This document shows positions 35,595-45,386 of a stretch of 64,000 nt of DNA, one piece after another. The stretch covers positions 34,471 through 98,470 of the forward strand of contig CAYOZN010000023.1 of the NCBI GenBank assembly GCA_964408455.1, written 5' to 3'. How positions within the stretch are numbered: the first letter of the stretch is position 1; each line of letters starts with the position of its first letter. Source of the DNA: CAYOZN01 sp964408455 (GTDB lineage Bacteria; Planctomycetota; Phycisphaerae; UBA1845; UTPLA1). The notes below the pieces were generated by a model, which saw nothing but the letters and a program-made list of their open reading frames with translations, searched no databases and had not been told where the DNA came from. A program made the position numbers and the translations under genes.

Positions 35595-37280
35595 ATGACC
35601 GCCCGCATCGCCCTGTTTCTTCTGGCGTTGATGCCAGTTGCTGGATGTTCCGCCGCACGCGGCGCGCCTGAGTTATCCGAATCGAAGCCGCGGCTGTTTG
35701 AGGGCATGGGCCAGCATGCCAGGGCCGTTCAGACCAGCTCTCCCGAGGCCCAGAAGTTCTTCGACCAGGGCCTGATCTGGACCTACGCCTTCAACCACGA
35801 CGAGGCGATTCGTTCATACGGCGAGGCGGCACGGCTGGATCCCGATTGCGCCATGGCCTGGTGGGGAATTGCCCTGTGCAACGGTCCGCACATCAACAAT
35901 CCCGTCATGCCGGCCGAGCGGTCGGTCGCCGCGTGGGACGCGCTTCAGAGGGCGATCGCTGCGAGGGAAAATGCCGGGCCGGTTGAGCGGGAGCTGATCG
36001 ATGCACTGGCCGAGCGCTACGCCAGCCCGACACCGGAAGACCGCCGGCCACTGGACGAGGCTTATGCGGCGGCGATGAAGCGCGTTTACGAATCGCATCC
36101 GGACGATGCCGACATTGCAACGCTATATGCCGAAGCGCTGATGGACCTTCAGCCGTGGGACCTGTGGGCGAAGGACGGGTCGCCCAAGGGCAACACGAAC
36201 GAGATCCTGGCCGTTATCGAGCATGCATTGACGCTCGATGCCGCGCACCCCGGGGCCAATCATCTCTACATTCACGCGGTCGAGGCTTCGCCACAACCGG
36301 AACGCGGCATCGCGGCGGCCGACCGGCTGCGCAATCTGGTGCCGGTTTCGGGTCATTTGGTGCACATGCCGTCGCACATCGACGTGCAGGTGGGCCGCTG
36401 GGCCATGGCGTCGGCACAGAACCAGGCCGCGGCCGCCGCCGATCGGGCCTATCGCAAGCTGTCGCCGAAGCAGGGCTTTTACAACCTGTACATGGCCCAC
36501 AACAACCACTTCCTCGCCTTTGCCTGCATGATGGAGGGCCGCAGCGCCATTGCCCTGGAGGCGGCGGACGCCATGCTGGCCGGCATACCAGACAGTTTCG
36601 TGCGCGACCAGTCGGCCTTTGCCGATCCGTTTCTGTCGTTCCGGCTGGATGTGCTGAAGCGGTTCGGCCGGTGGGATGACGTGTTGAAAGAGCCCCGACC
36701 ACGCGGTGGCCTGCCGATCTCGACGGCCATGTGGCACTACTCGCGCGGTATCGCACATGCGGCAAAGGGCAACGTCGACGCGGCCCTGAAGGAGCAGGAG
36801 CAGTTCCGCTCGGCGGTCAAGAAGGTTCCGCAGGATGCTCTGACCGGCATCAATCCGGCACACAAGGTGCTGTCCATTGCCGATCGCATGTTGACGAGCG
36901 AGATCGAGTTTCGCCGCGGCAAACTGGACGAGGCCGTGTCGATTCTGCGCGAAGCCGTCGCGATCGAGGACGATCTGCTCTACATGGAGCCGCCGGAGTG
37001 GATGCAACCGGTGCGGCACACCCTCGGGGCTTTCCTGACCAGCGCCAAGCGCTACAGCGAGGCGGAAGATGTGTACCGGGCGGACCTGAAGGTCTGGCCC
37101 GAAAACGGCTGGTCGCTGTATGGCCTGGCGCAGTCTTTGAAGGCGCAGGGCAAGACAGCGGAGGCGAAGCAGGTGGAAGAGCGCTTCGCGAAGACGTGGG
37201 CAAAGGCCGACGTGAAGATCGGTTCGAGTTGCCTGTGCGTCAAAGCTGAAGAGGCAAGCTGCTGCACGGTCGGGCGATAA
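35595..37280 (+). CDS. TPR-repeat lipoprotein
   Basis: 561 residues. The signal peptide has a lipobox (LMPVAGC, Cys18), so the protein is probably anchored to a membrane. The rest is alpha-helical with tetratricopeptide-like units, for example AQKFFDQGLIWTYAFNHDEA / SYGEAARLDPDCAMAWWGIA near the start and YSEAEDVYRADLKVWPENGW / LYGLAQSLKAQGKTAEAKQV near the end. The middle has HLVHMPSHIDVQVGRW, conserved in a TPR family of unknown function. The C-terminus carries a Cys cluster (SSCLCVKAEEASCC) that could bind metal. Strong GGAGG, 7-base spacing. Followed by a clear terminator. Confidence 0.83.
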   Translation: MTARIALFLLALMPVAGCSAARGAPELSESKPRLFEGMGQHARAVQTSSPEAQKFFDQGLIWTYAFNHDEAIRSYGEAARLDPDCAMAWWGIALCNGPHINNPVMPAERSVAAWDALQRAIAARENAGPVERELIDALAERYASPTPEDRRPLDEAYAAAMKRVYESHPDDADIATLYAEALMDLQPWDLWAKDGSPKGNTNEILAVIEHALTLDAAHPGANHLYIHAVEASPQPERGIAAADRLRNLVPVSGHLVHMPSHIDVQVGRWAMASAQNQAAAAADRAYRKLSPKQGFYNLYMAHNNHFLAFACMMEGRSAIALEAADAMLAGIPDSFVRDQSAFADPFLSFRLDVLKRFGRWDDVLKEPRPRGGLPISTAMWHYSRGIAHAAKGNVDAALKEQEQFRSAVKKVPQDALTGINPAHKVLSIADRMLTSEIEFRRGKLDEAVSILREAVAIEDDLLYMEPPEWMQPVRHTLGAFLTSAKRYSEAEDVYRADLKVWPENGWSLYGLAQSLKAQGKTAEAKQVEERFAKTWAKADVKIGSSCLCVKAEEASCCTVGR

Positions 37281-37771
37281 GGCAGCACGGCATCGACGTG
37301 CGAAGCCAAACAGGGGGCACGCGCTGGCCGCGTGCCCCTTTTCCGTTTTTACGAAAGCAACATTCAGGCTGGCGCAAGTGAGTGCCGGCGCTCGCGGAAT
37401 ACAACACGCCCGCATAGTCGGTACAGCCTGCCCATCCGCGCACCTGCCCCGGCCAAATTTGTAACTCCCACATTAGCAGTCTCTTATGGCGCGTCGCAGC
37501 GCCGGGCACTCGTTGGCCGGACAGCGGCCGGGTCATTGCAGCAACCCCCGGAAAGCCGGCCCGCCGTCTGTTTTCGGGGTCGGCACCGTGGCTTGGGGGA
37601 AGCAGCGGTGGTCCTGGCTGTGGCAGACAACGTGGTTCAGTTCTTCCGCCCGCGGGCGAAGCTGATCATCCTCACCTTCTTCACCTATCTTGCGCTGTGC
37701 TGATCGCGGCCGAACGCGGGCGGCGCACCAGCGGTGCCGCGCGACCGGCCAAGTTTTGACCAACCGGCCTG
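37281..37771. other. intergenic region between convergent genes
   Basis: 491 bases between the TPR lipoprotein and the convergent multihaem cytochrome gene. The left part holds a strong terminator. The rest carries only frames of poor quality on both strands. Confidence 0.5.
37314..37350 (+). terminator. rho-independent terminator of the TPR gene
   Basis: Stem GGGGCACGCG (37314-37323) and CGCGTGCCCC (37329-37338), loop CTGGC, followed by TTTTCCGTTTTT. Perfect 10-bp stem, 33 bases after the stop. Confidence 0.9.
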
Positions 37772-39565
37772 TCAATGCGACTCAGCGAGTTCAATGAGGA
37801 CTCGATCGAGTTCCTGTGTACAGAGATCGAGCAGTTGCAGCGCGTAGTTCTTGTTGTGAATGCCGTTGGATGATTTCACAAACTGGAGATTGGCACGGGC
37901 CAGTTCCACGCGGCGCAGCATATCGGCGGATGCTTCCTGCCCCTGCGATTTGAGTTCGGCCAGCCGGGCGTCCACCCGCTCCAGGGCGGACGTGGCCTCC
38001 GTCACGGACGATTCAATCTCGCTGATCCACTGCTGAAACAGCTTCTCGTAGTCGGCGCTGTGACAGGCGACGCATGTCTGCTGCGTGGCCGCGACCAGTG
38101 GCGTTCCCTTGAAGTCGCTTCCGGCCTCGCTGTGGCAGGCGCGACAGTTCAGCCGCGAGCCGAACATGGCGTTGGGCATCGGTCGATCAACACCCTTGCC
38201 GCCGACGCCCATGAGCATGTGTACCTGCTCGCTGTGGTGATCTGGATGGCAGTGCTGACAATCGTTGCGGACGGGATCGAGAAAACCGCCGTGGCCCGTC
38301 TCAACGTCGGCATCGATGAGCTTGTGATCGATCGCACGATGGCAGTCGAAGCACTTGGCCCTCTGGCCGGCGACGTGGACGCGATGATAGTCCTCCACCG
38401 TCTGCGTGGTGCGAGCATCGAAATCCTTGAGAAAGCGGTCCTGATCGTGGCAGCGGATGCAGTCGCGAACGGATACCACCGCCTCGCCCTGTATGACATC
38501 AAAATGGCAGCTTGCGCAGTCGATATTGCGCTCGACGATGTCACGATGGTCCATCAGGGCTGCGGGCTCCGCGATCCCGGTCGTGGTGGCAGGCATGCCG
38601 TGCACCACGAACTTTCGCGTCGGCGGCTCGTGACAGCGGAGGCACTCCCCGGTGTCATGATTAAAAGCCTGGTTGGTGAAATGGCAGGTGAAACACGTCG
38701 TGAGCGCGACCGAAAAGTGATTGGCGCTGGATGGATCATAGATGTGGCACGCGGAACAGTTGATGTCCTCGAGCTGGAGAAGTCGAATCCGGGAGTGCTC
38801 GAGGCGGAGAAGCTCGGCAGCATCCGCCTGGGCGTCCGAGGCGCCCAGTTCCGCGAGCAATTCCCTTATCGCGGCATCGCGCTGCTCCGCCGGCGCGATG
38901 GAACGCGTGGTCGCCTCAAGGCGATCGAATGCGGCATGACCGAGGCGATCGCGCAGGCGGCGCGACAGGTCCTTTGCGGCGACCGCCAGTTCGGCCACCC
39001 GTTCGGGCACGCCGTCCAGATGCTTGGCGTGCACAAAGGTGACGGTGGGCTTGCGCTCCACTTCCACGGCTTCGGCGCCGACATGGCGGATTTCGGTGCC
39101 GCTGGCGCCGATCGGCAGCTGTTTTGTCTTGAAGGCGCCATCGCCGTGGCAATCCGACGTGAGGCAGCTCTCGTTGGCGACGTGGGCACGCGGGCGACCG
39201 GCGCCGTAACGGCCGCTGAAATAGCTGGCCGCCTGCGAGAGTCCCTTGAACTTGGCCATGACGGTGAACTTTTCGCCGGGGGCATAGTGGCAATCGACGC
39301 AGCGGACATCCAGCGATGCGCCGTGATGGTCGTGCGACCACGACTCGTAATACGGGTCCATGACGTGGCAGCTTCCGCAGAAGTTCGGCTGCGCGGTGTA
39401 GTATTCCGCCCCTCCGATGCCGGCCGCCCCGGCGACAAGCAATAGGCCGAGCAGAATGAAGCAGAAGCGAATGACGCGGCGCCGGCGCGACGGCTGGGCC
39501 TTCTTCTGGTCAGCGCCGGAATCGGTTGGTTCAGCCTGCGGTTGCGGTTGGGGCGAGTCCATCAA
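37772..39565 (-). CDS. membrane-anchored multihaem c-type cytochrome (NapC/NirT-like start)
   Basis: 597 residues. One N-terminal anchor (about 31-53, VIRFCFILLGLLLVAGAAGI) after a cytosolic Gln/Pro/Lys-rich tail. Then eleven CxxCH haem motifs: CGSCH at 63-67, CVDCH, CSACH, CFTCH, CLRCH, CASCH, CIRCH, CFDCH, CQHCH, CRACH and CVACH. A twelfth, irregular site is CLTSDCH (134-140), a CX4CH form. The first two with MDPYYESW resemble quinol-oxidising NapC/NirT proteins. The C-terminal 80 residues are helical without haem. It probably carries electrons from membrane quinol into the periplasm. Divergent from the 20-haem gene, with 155 bases between them. Confidence 0.9.
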   Translation of the reverse strand: MMDSPQPQPQAEPTDSGADQKKAQPSRRRRVIRFCFILLGLLLVAGAAGIGGAEYYTAQPNFCGSCHVMDPYYESWSHDHHGASLDVRCVDCHYAPGEKFTVMAKFKGLSQAASYFSGRYGAGRPRAHVANESCLTSDCHGDGAFKTKQLPIGASGTEIRHVGAEAVEVERKPTVTFVHAKHLDGVPERVAELAVAAKDLSRRLRDRLGHAAFDRLEATTRSIAPAEQRDAAIRELLAELGASDAQADAAELLRLEHSRIRLLQLEDINCSACHIYDPSSANHFSVALTTCFTCHFTNQAFNHDTGECLRCHEPPTRKFVVHGMPATTTGIAEPAALMDHRDIVERNIDCASCHFDVIQGEAVVSVRDCIRCHDQDRFLKDFDARTTQTVEDYHRVHVAGQRAKCFDCHRAIDHKLIDADVETGHGGFLDPVRNDCQHCHPDHHSEQVHMLMGVGGKGVDRPMPNAMFGSRLNCRACHSEAGSDFKGTPLVAATQQTCVACHSADYEKLFQQWISEIESSVTEATSALERVDARLAELKSQGQEASADMLRRVELARANLQFVKSSNGIHNKNYALQLLDLCTQELDRVLIELAESH

Positions 39566-39720
39566 TGTCTCCCATGAGGTATTCGCCGGGAATCAGATCG
39601 TTGTCGCGCGGCTGCGCGACTTGGGGGCTGATGTTATCGCCCGACCAGTTATAATGCACGCCATGCGTGCCGTGAGTCGATCGCCGGATCGCACGTGCTC
39701 GGGCATGCGATGTGAACACG

Positions 39721-42700
39721 ATGAGGCTCACCAGGGGCACTGCATTTCTGCTGTCGGCGGTCGCGCACGTGTGCGCGACTCCGGGTCTGCGCGCCCAGCC
39801 AGCTGACGATGTACGTCATCCGATCATCGCGCGGCCCGACGGCGTCGTCACCGGACAGCAGGAACTTGTCCTGCAAATGCCGACGGATGTGGCGATCTCG
39901 CCTGCCGGCGACATCTACATCGCCGACGGCGTGTCCGATCGCATCGTTCATATTCCGGCCGGAGGCGGCGAACCCGTTTTCATTCATTCCATCGGCGAGG
40001 AAAATCTGTCGCGGCCGGTCGGCGTCGGCGTCGATGCGAACGGACAGTTGCTCGTCGCGGATACCGGGAATCACCGCGGAATAATCCGCAGCGCGACCGG
40101 AGAGGCGCGCATCATCACGCCTGCAGGGCACGCCGGCGAACACGGTCCTGACATCACGGACATCGCGGCATCGCCCGATGGTCAGGTCGTGTGGCTGGTC
40201 AATAACGACGGGCACCAGCTGATCCGGCACGATCTGGGAACGAACACTCAGATCGCCATCGGGCAACCGGGTGAGTCACTGGGGCAACTCCAATACCCAT
40301 TTCAACTTGCGGTGTCTTTGACCGGACACGTTCATGTCACCGACGTGATCAACGGCCGCGTGTCGGTTTTCAATGCCGAGGGCAGGCCGATTCGTACCAT
40401 CGCTTCATATGGCGTGGAGGCCGGCGAGCTTTACCGCCCCAAGGGTGTGGCGGTTGACGGCTCGGGTCGCGTCTGGGCGAGCGACAGCGTGCTCGGCGTG
40501 GTGCAGGTGTTCAATGCCGACGGCGGCCTGCTCGATGTGGTCCGCGCGCCCGATGGGGCCGTCCTGCGACTTTCCTCCCCGATGGGGCTGGCCATTGCGG
40601 GCGAAACGCTCTGGGTGGTGGAACTGGGGGCGGATCGCGTCAGCCGGTTTCAATTGCAATTAACGGATGCACCGCCGCGGCCCAGGCCGCGCGGCACGCG
40701 CCCCCAGCTGGTCGCTCAGCAGGCGCGCTCGTGCACGGTGTGCCATATGGAGTGGATGCCGCCGCTGGCGGACGGCATGGCCACGGAGATTGCCCCCCTG
40801 CCGCCGTCGACGCCCGCATCACCTTTTGTCAGCCGGGCGGAAGTGTGTCTATCGTGTCACGATGGCGGCATTGTCGATTCGCGCCGGCGCGTATGGCTCG
40901 AGCACGGACACCGGACGGGCGTGCCGCCGCGGGCCGGGATGAAGGTGCCGAAGGAACTGCCGCTCGTCGAGGGCAGGATCGCCTGCCGCACCTGCCACAC
41001 GGCCCACGCCGGCGGCAATTTCACCGGCGACATGGCGACGTCCATTTTCCTGCGGGTCGAGAACTCGGCCAGCCAGCTTTGCATTGGGTGCCATGCCGAT
41101 TACACTCGCGGCCCCTCCCTCGGCACCCATCCCACGGGCGGCATGCCCTGGCCGATTCCCGACCGGCTCGTGGCTGCCGGGGCCAAGGTGGGGCCGAACA
41201 ATCGCGAGATCACCTGCCAGGTATGTCATACGCCGCACGGATCGTCGTACGATCACCTGCTGGTGCTGGGCACGTCGTCGAACGAACTCTGCGTGACCTG
41301 TCACGGTCAGATGCGGCCGGGCATGTTTCGCGAGGAAACCCACGCGGCACATCCGCTGTCGGCGGTCCTCAACGAAGAGCAAAAGGCCACCGTCGAGCGG
41401 CTGGGAACGCGAACCGGGCCCAATGATCAGATCATCTGCCTCTCCTGCCACAAGCTTCACCTTGGCAAGGGCGAACGGTTCATGCTGGCGGCCGAGTTGA
41501 CCGACAGCGAGATGTGCATCTCGTGCCACGCTGAAAAGCGCGCCATGCTCGGCTCGTCGCACGATCTGCGAGAAAACTTTCCCGAGGAGAAGAACCGGCT
41601 GGGCATGACGCCGCAGACCGGGGGTCCTTGCAGCAGTTGCCACATGTTTCATCGTTACGCCCGTGCGCCGGAGACACACCCGCTCGATCCGCAGGGGCAG
41701 TGCATCACGTGCCACCAGCAGGACCGCTGCGCCGAACAGGTGTCGCTGGGATCAATCAACCATCCGAAGGCGCGATGCACGGATTGTCACAATCCGCACG
41801 AATTGAGATTCCCGCACTATCTATCGGCCAGACCCGAAGACGTCTGTGCAAAATGCCACGTCGACCAGGTTCGGCTGGCGGGCGGGCCACACGACTGGCA
41901 TCGGTCCCCCGCGGACCCGTCCAATCAGCAGATCGCGGATTGGCCCGCGGCCTCCTTGCAGGCGGCCGATCGCTGCCTGGCCTGTCACCGGCCTCACGGA
42001 GACGAGACGCATGGCCTGTTTCGCGTTCCACCGGCAAAAGGCGAGCCGTCTCACGAGGCGGCGTGCATTGCATGCCATCCGGGCGCGGCGCGGCACGCGA
42101 CGGGCAGCCAGGCGGCGCTGCATCCACGCCAGGTGCCGGCCGAGGCGGTGTCGGGCGCCCTGCCGACATTTGCGGCCGAACGCATGGATGAGCGGACGAT
42201 TGCCTGCCTGACCTGCCACAATCCGCACGCCGGAAGCGGGCTACCCTCGCTGGTGCGCGTGCCGCCGGGGCAGCCGGCGGCGCAGCTCTGCTCGGAGTGC
42301 CATCGCCATGTCGCGCCGATCGCGCTGACCGCTCATTCGCCGGATCGGCTGCTGGCGGCAGGACTCGATGCCCACACCTGCACGCCCTGCCACGCCGTGC
42401 ACGGCGACGCATCCAGGGTCGACAACCGCTTCCTGACGAGCGTGCCTGCCGCGCTGGGCGATGCGGCGCTTGCGGCCCTGCCGGCGTCGAATCGCATGTG
42501 CCTCTCGTGTCATCGCGATGACGGTCCGGCCCCGCGGCCCCCCGTCTGGGACCATCCCGAGGTTCCAATGCGGGCGATCAGTCACTCGGCGGCACAGTCG
42601 AATCTGCCGCTGTTCGATGAAACCGGCATGCCGTCGGCCGACGGGCGGATCGGCTGCCCGACGTGCCACGTGCCGCACGGTCATTCCATGGACTCGGCCC

Positions 42701-42921
42701 AGATGGCGCGGCTGGCGGGGCTGAGCCCGGCCGAGCGCAGCGCCACGCAGCTGCTCCTGCGGCCGTTCGAAGCCCCGAACGTGTGTACCACGTGCCACGG
42801 GGCCGATGCCCTGCGGCGGTTTCTGTATTATCATGACAGCGAGCGCCGCGGCGGATCGCTGTTGAACCCCTCGGCGCTGCGCGAGCTGGGCGCGACGCCT
42901 GACGGGACGACCGGTGGCTAG
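39721..42921 (+). CDS. secreted 20-haem c-type cytochrome with N-terminal NHL propeller
   Basis: 1066 residues. The signal peptide ends CATPGLRAQ; ATG 39721 is preferred to GTG 39712. Residues about 40-320 are an NHL-type six-bladed propeller (MPTDVAISPAGDIYIADGVS, LSRPVGVGVDANGQLLVADT, YRPKGVAVDGSGRVWASDS). Residues 338-1026 contain twenty CxxCH motifs, the first CTVCH at 338 and the last CTTCH at 1022. The pattern CHTPHG / CHNPHA / CHVPHG is typical of doubled-CxxCH multihaem proteins. It likely stores or passes electrons at the cell surface or in the periplasm. It pairs with the divergent membrane cytochrome and precedes a lipoprotein by 37 bases. Confidence 0.92.
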   Translation: MRLTRGTAFLLSAVAHVCATPGLRAQPADDVRHPIIARPDGVVTGQQELVLQMPTDVAISPAGDIYIADGVSDRIVHIPAGGGEPVFIHSIGEENLSRPVGVGVDANGQLLVADTGNHRGIIRSATGEARIITPAGHAGEHGPDITDIAASPDGQVVWLVNNDGHQLIRHDLGTNTQIAIGQPGESLGQLQYPFQLAVSLTGHVHVTDVINGRVSVFNAEGRPIRTIASYGVEAGELYRPKGVAVDGSGRVWASDSVLGVVQVFNADGGLLDVVRAPDGAVLRLSSPMGLAIAGETLWVVELGADRVSRFQLQLTDAPPRPRPRGTRPQLVAQQARSCTVCHMEWMPPLADGMATEIAPLPPSTPASPFVSRAEVCLSCHDGGIVDSRRRVWLEHGHRTGVPPRAGMKVPKELPLVEGRIACRTCHTAHAGGNFTGDMATSIFLRVENSASQLCIGCHADYTRGPSLGTHPTGGMPWPIPDRLVAAGAKVGPNNREITCQVCHTPHGSSYDHLLVLGTSSNELCVTCHGQMRPGMFREETHAAHPLSAVLNEEQKATVERLGTRTGPNDQIICLSCHKLHLGKGERFMLAAELTDSEMCISCHAEKRAMLGSSHDLRENFPEEKNRLGMTPQTGGPCSSCHMFHRYARAPETHPLDPQGQCITCHQQDRCAEQVSLGSINHPKARCTDCHNPHELRFPHYLSARPEDVCAKCHVDQVRLAGGPHDWHRSPADPSNQQIADWPAASLQAADRCLACHRPHGDETHGLFRVPPAKGEPSHEAACIACHPGAARHATGSQAALHPRQVPAEAVSGALPTFAAERMDERTIACLTCHNPHAGSGLPSLVRVPPGQPAAQLCSECHRHVAPIALTAHSPDRLLAAGLDAHTCTPCHAVHGDASRVDNRFLTSVPAALGDAALAALPASNRMCLSCHRDDGPAPRPPVWDHPEVPMRAISHSAAQSNLPLFDETGMPSADGRIGCPTCHVPHGHSMDSAQMARLAGLSPAERSATQLLLRPFEAPNVCTTCHGADALRRFLYYHDSERRGGSLLNPSALRELGATPDGTTGG

Positions 42922-42958
42922 AAAAAGCGACGACGATTGAAACCGCGGGAGGCGTGAG

Positions 42959-43774
42959 ATGATATTAAAGTCGAAAAATGCGAGGATGCGCAGCTGGATG
43001 GCACTGGTATCGAGTGCGGCAGTTTCGGTTTCGGTGCTCGCCGCATGCTCCAAGGACGAAGTTCCACCGGCACCGGATTCGGTTCGGGCGCGGGCCCAGT
43101 CGGGCGACAACCGCGCGACGGCCAACCGGACGAATGCAGACACGACGTCCGGGGCTGGCTCGACAGCCGCCTTGCCGCCCGGTCACCCGCCGATCGCGGG
43201 CGCGACGCCACGCTCGTCGCAGGCGGGAGATGGCAGCGCCTTGCCGCCCGGCCATCCGCCGATGACCGCCGTGCCACCGCCCGGCGAAGCATCCCGGCAA
43301 GCCGCGGCGGCCGGTCCGAAGTACGACGTGCCCGCGGGATGGCAGTCACAGACGCCGAAGAGTTCCATGCGCAAGGCGGAGTTCGTACTGCCGCGGGCTG
43401 ACGGCGATACAGAGGACGGGCAAATGATCATGTATTATTTCGGCGCGGGGGGCGCCGGGGCCGTGGACGCAAACATAGCGCGCTGGAAAGGCATGTTTAC
43501 CACAGCCGATGGCAGCGCGGTGCCGGAGGACCTGGTCAAGGTCACCACCACCGAGGCGAACGGACTGAAGGCGACGCTGCTGGACGTGACCGGGCGATAC
43601 ACCGATTCGATGAGCGGGCGGCCGCAGGCTTCGACCGAGGACTTTCGCATGCTGGCGGCGATCCTCGACACGCCGGAGGGGCCCTACTTCTTCAAGGCGG
43701 TCGGACCGGTCAAGACGATGGCTGGGCATGAGAAAGCGCTTGGGGAGTTTATCGCGTCGATGCGGATGGAGTGA
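42959..43774 (+). CDS. lipoprotein next to the 20-haem cytochrome
   Basis: 271 residues. Lipobox VSVLAAC with Cys30; GGAGG stands close before the ATG. A Pro/Gly/Ala-rich linker holds two copies of LPPGHPP (residues 72-78 and 95-101). Residues 120-271 form a folded domain (YDVPAGWQSQTPKSSMRKAEF, MIMYYFGAGGAGAVDANIARW, FFKAVGPVKTMAGHEKALGEF) that I associate with planctomycete secreted proteins of unknown function. Only 37 bases separate it from the cytochrome stop, so it is probably co-transcribed and may be an accessory or anchor of that system. Confidence 0.75.
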   Translation: MILKSKNARMRSWMALVSSAAVSVSVLAACSKDEVPPAPDSVRARAQSGDNRATANRTNADTTSGAGSTAALPPGHPPIAGATPRSSQAGDGSALPPGHPPMTAVPPPGEASRQAAAAGPKYDVPAGWQSQTPKSSMRKAEFVLPRADGDTEDGQMIMYYFGAGGAGAVDANIARWKGMFTTADGSAVPEDLVKVTTTEANGLKATLLDVTGRYTDSMSGRPQASTEDFRMLAAILDTPEGPYFFKAVGPVKTMAGHEKALGEFIASMRME

Positions 43775-43790
43775 CGGCGAGTTTGCACGA

Positions 43791-45209
43791 TCAGGCGGTT
43801 GCAGCGCTTCTGAACATGGCCCGCGCCGCTTCACGTGCCTTGGCGTGATCGACGATCGGTGCGGGATAATCCTCTCCATTAATGCAGCCATATCCGCGCT
43901 GGTCGAGCTCGCCCGCCTTCCACGGCGCGTGAATCAGCCTATCGGGGTACTCGCGCAGCTCCGGCACGAATTGGCGGATGTATTCGCCATTCGAATCATA
44001 CTTCTCCGACTGCGAAACGGGATTAAAAATGCGGAAGAACGGCTGTGCATCCGTCCCGGTGCTCGCCGCCCATTGCCAGCCGCCGATATTCTGAGACAGA
44101 TCGTAGTCGAGCAGCTTGCGCGCAAAGTATTGCTCGCCCTTCTTCCAGTCGATGCGCAGGTCCTTGGTAAGAAACGAGGCGGTGATCATGCGCAGGCGGT
44201 TGTGCATAAAGCCGGTCGCGTTCAACTCGCGCATGCCGGCATCAACAATCGGGTACCCGGTAAGGCCGTTGCACCATGCGGCGAAGTCCTGTTCGCTGTC
44301 CCGCCACGCCAGCCGGTCGTATTGCGGCTGAAATGCATGTGTCTGCGTGTGTGGGAAGTGGTGCAAAATCATGTTGTAGAAATCGCGCCAGATGAGTTCA
44401 TCCAGCCATTTCCGAGAGCCCGGCGTGTTATGTTCGAGTGCCGCCCGGACGGCCTCACGGATGCTGAGGGTCCCGAAACGCAGGTGAACCGACAGGCGGC
44501 TGGTGCCATCCCTCGCGGGAAAATCGCGTTTCTCGCCGTAGTCGTCGACCTTCTTGAAGAACGCTCGCAGCATGGCACGACCGCGCTTCGTGCCGCCGGG
44601 CCACTTCAGATCGGTCTTTTCGAAGCCCAGATCGCCGAGCGTCCATTGGTCCGATCTGACGGACCTGGGCGGGTCGGGGAGCTTGTGAAAGCGACGTGCA
44701 ACGGGATAGGGTCGGTAATGATCCTCGGTGAGTGCCATCCGCCAGGCATTTCGATACGGCGTATAGATCTTGAACGGCGTACCGCTGCCGGTCAGGATTT
44801 CGTCCTTCTCGAAGATGACGTGATCCTTGAACGTGCGGAGCTCGCGGCCATCGCGGGCCAGTGACTTGGCGACATTCGCGTCGCGCTTCAGCCGGCGCGG
44901 CTCGTAATCGTGATTGGCATAGACACGGTCCAACTTCAGCTCGGCCGCCAGCGCCGGCAGGACCTCGGAGGCCTGCCCGTGGCGGACGATCAGGCGCGAG
45001 CCACGTTCGCGCAGCATCGCGTCCATCTCGCAAACCGACTGGTGGATGAACTCGACGCGGCGGTCGTCACGGTCATGCAGATTGTCCAGGATGTCGCGAT
45101 CGAAGCAGAAGGTGCAATACACCTCATCGCACTCAACGAGCGCGCGATAGAATGCGGCATTATCATCCAGACGCAGATCGCGACGGAACCACATCAGGCC
45201 GCGGGTCAT
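43791..45209 (-). CDS. phrB: deoxyribodipyrimidine photolyase
   Basis: 472 residues from ATG 45209, with GGAAG upstream; the frame further upstream to 45440 is not coding-like. It repairs UV cyclobutane pyrimidine dimers using light and FADH. The N-terminal antenna domain starts LMWFRRDLRLDDNAAF. The FAD-binding domain has ELIWRDFYNMILHHFP, WCNGLTGYPIVDAGMREL, TGFMHNRLRMITASFLTKD, DYDLSQNIGGWQWAASTGTD and FRIFNPVSQSEKYD. These match class I CPD photolyases rather than cryptochromes. Divergent from an SRPBCC gene, a neighbourhood seen with photolyases in other bacteria. Confidence 0.95.
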   Translation of the reverse strand: MTRGLMWFRRDLRLDDNAAFYRALVECDEVYCTFCFDRDILDNLHDRDDRRVEFIHQSVCEMDAMLRERGSRLIVRHGQASEVLPALAAELKLDRVYANHDYEPRRLKRDANVAKSLARDGRELRTFKDHVIFEKDEILTGSGTPFKIYTPYRNAWRMALTEDHYRPYPVARRFHKLPDPPRSVRSDQWTLGDLGFEKTDLKWPGGTKRGRAMLRAFFKKVDDYGEKRDFPARDGTSRLSVHLRFGTLSIREAVRAALEHNTPGSRKWLDELIWRDFYNMILHHFPHTQTHAFQPQYDRLAWRDSEQDFAAWCNGLTGYPIVDAGMRELNATGFMHNRLRMITASFLTKDLRIDWKKGEQYFARKLLDYDLSQNIGGWQWAASTGTDAQPFFRIFNPVSQSEKYDSNGEYIRQFVPELREYPDRLIHAPWKAGELDQRGYGCINGEDYPAPIVDHAKAREAARAMFRSAATA

Positions 45210-45386
45210 GCACTTCCTTATTAATTCAGGACCAGGCGTTCTGCCCAGAGCGTAGGAGCGAGTGAATTTGACACGCATCCGGTTTCGGCCATCCTTGACC
45301 ATTGTAGCTGGGCGTGCGACGTCCCGGGAAAAGAGACCGGGCGCGTAGATTTTCAGGGGGCGTGTCCGGCAAAGCTCTTCCAGGAG

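Noticed and set aside
37590..37680. Signal recognition particle RNA, because of GGAAGCAGCGG
   Set aside because: The conserved asymmetric loop and the hairpin arms of bacterial SRP RNA could not be drawn.
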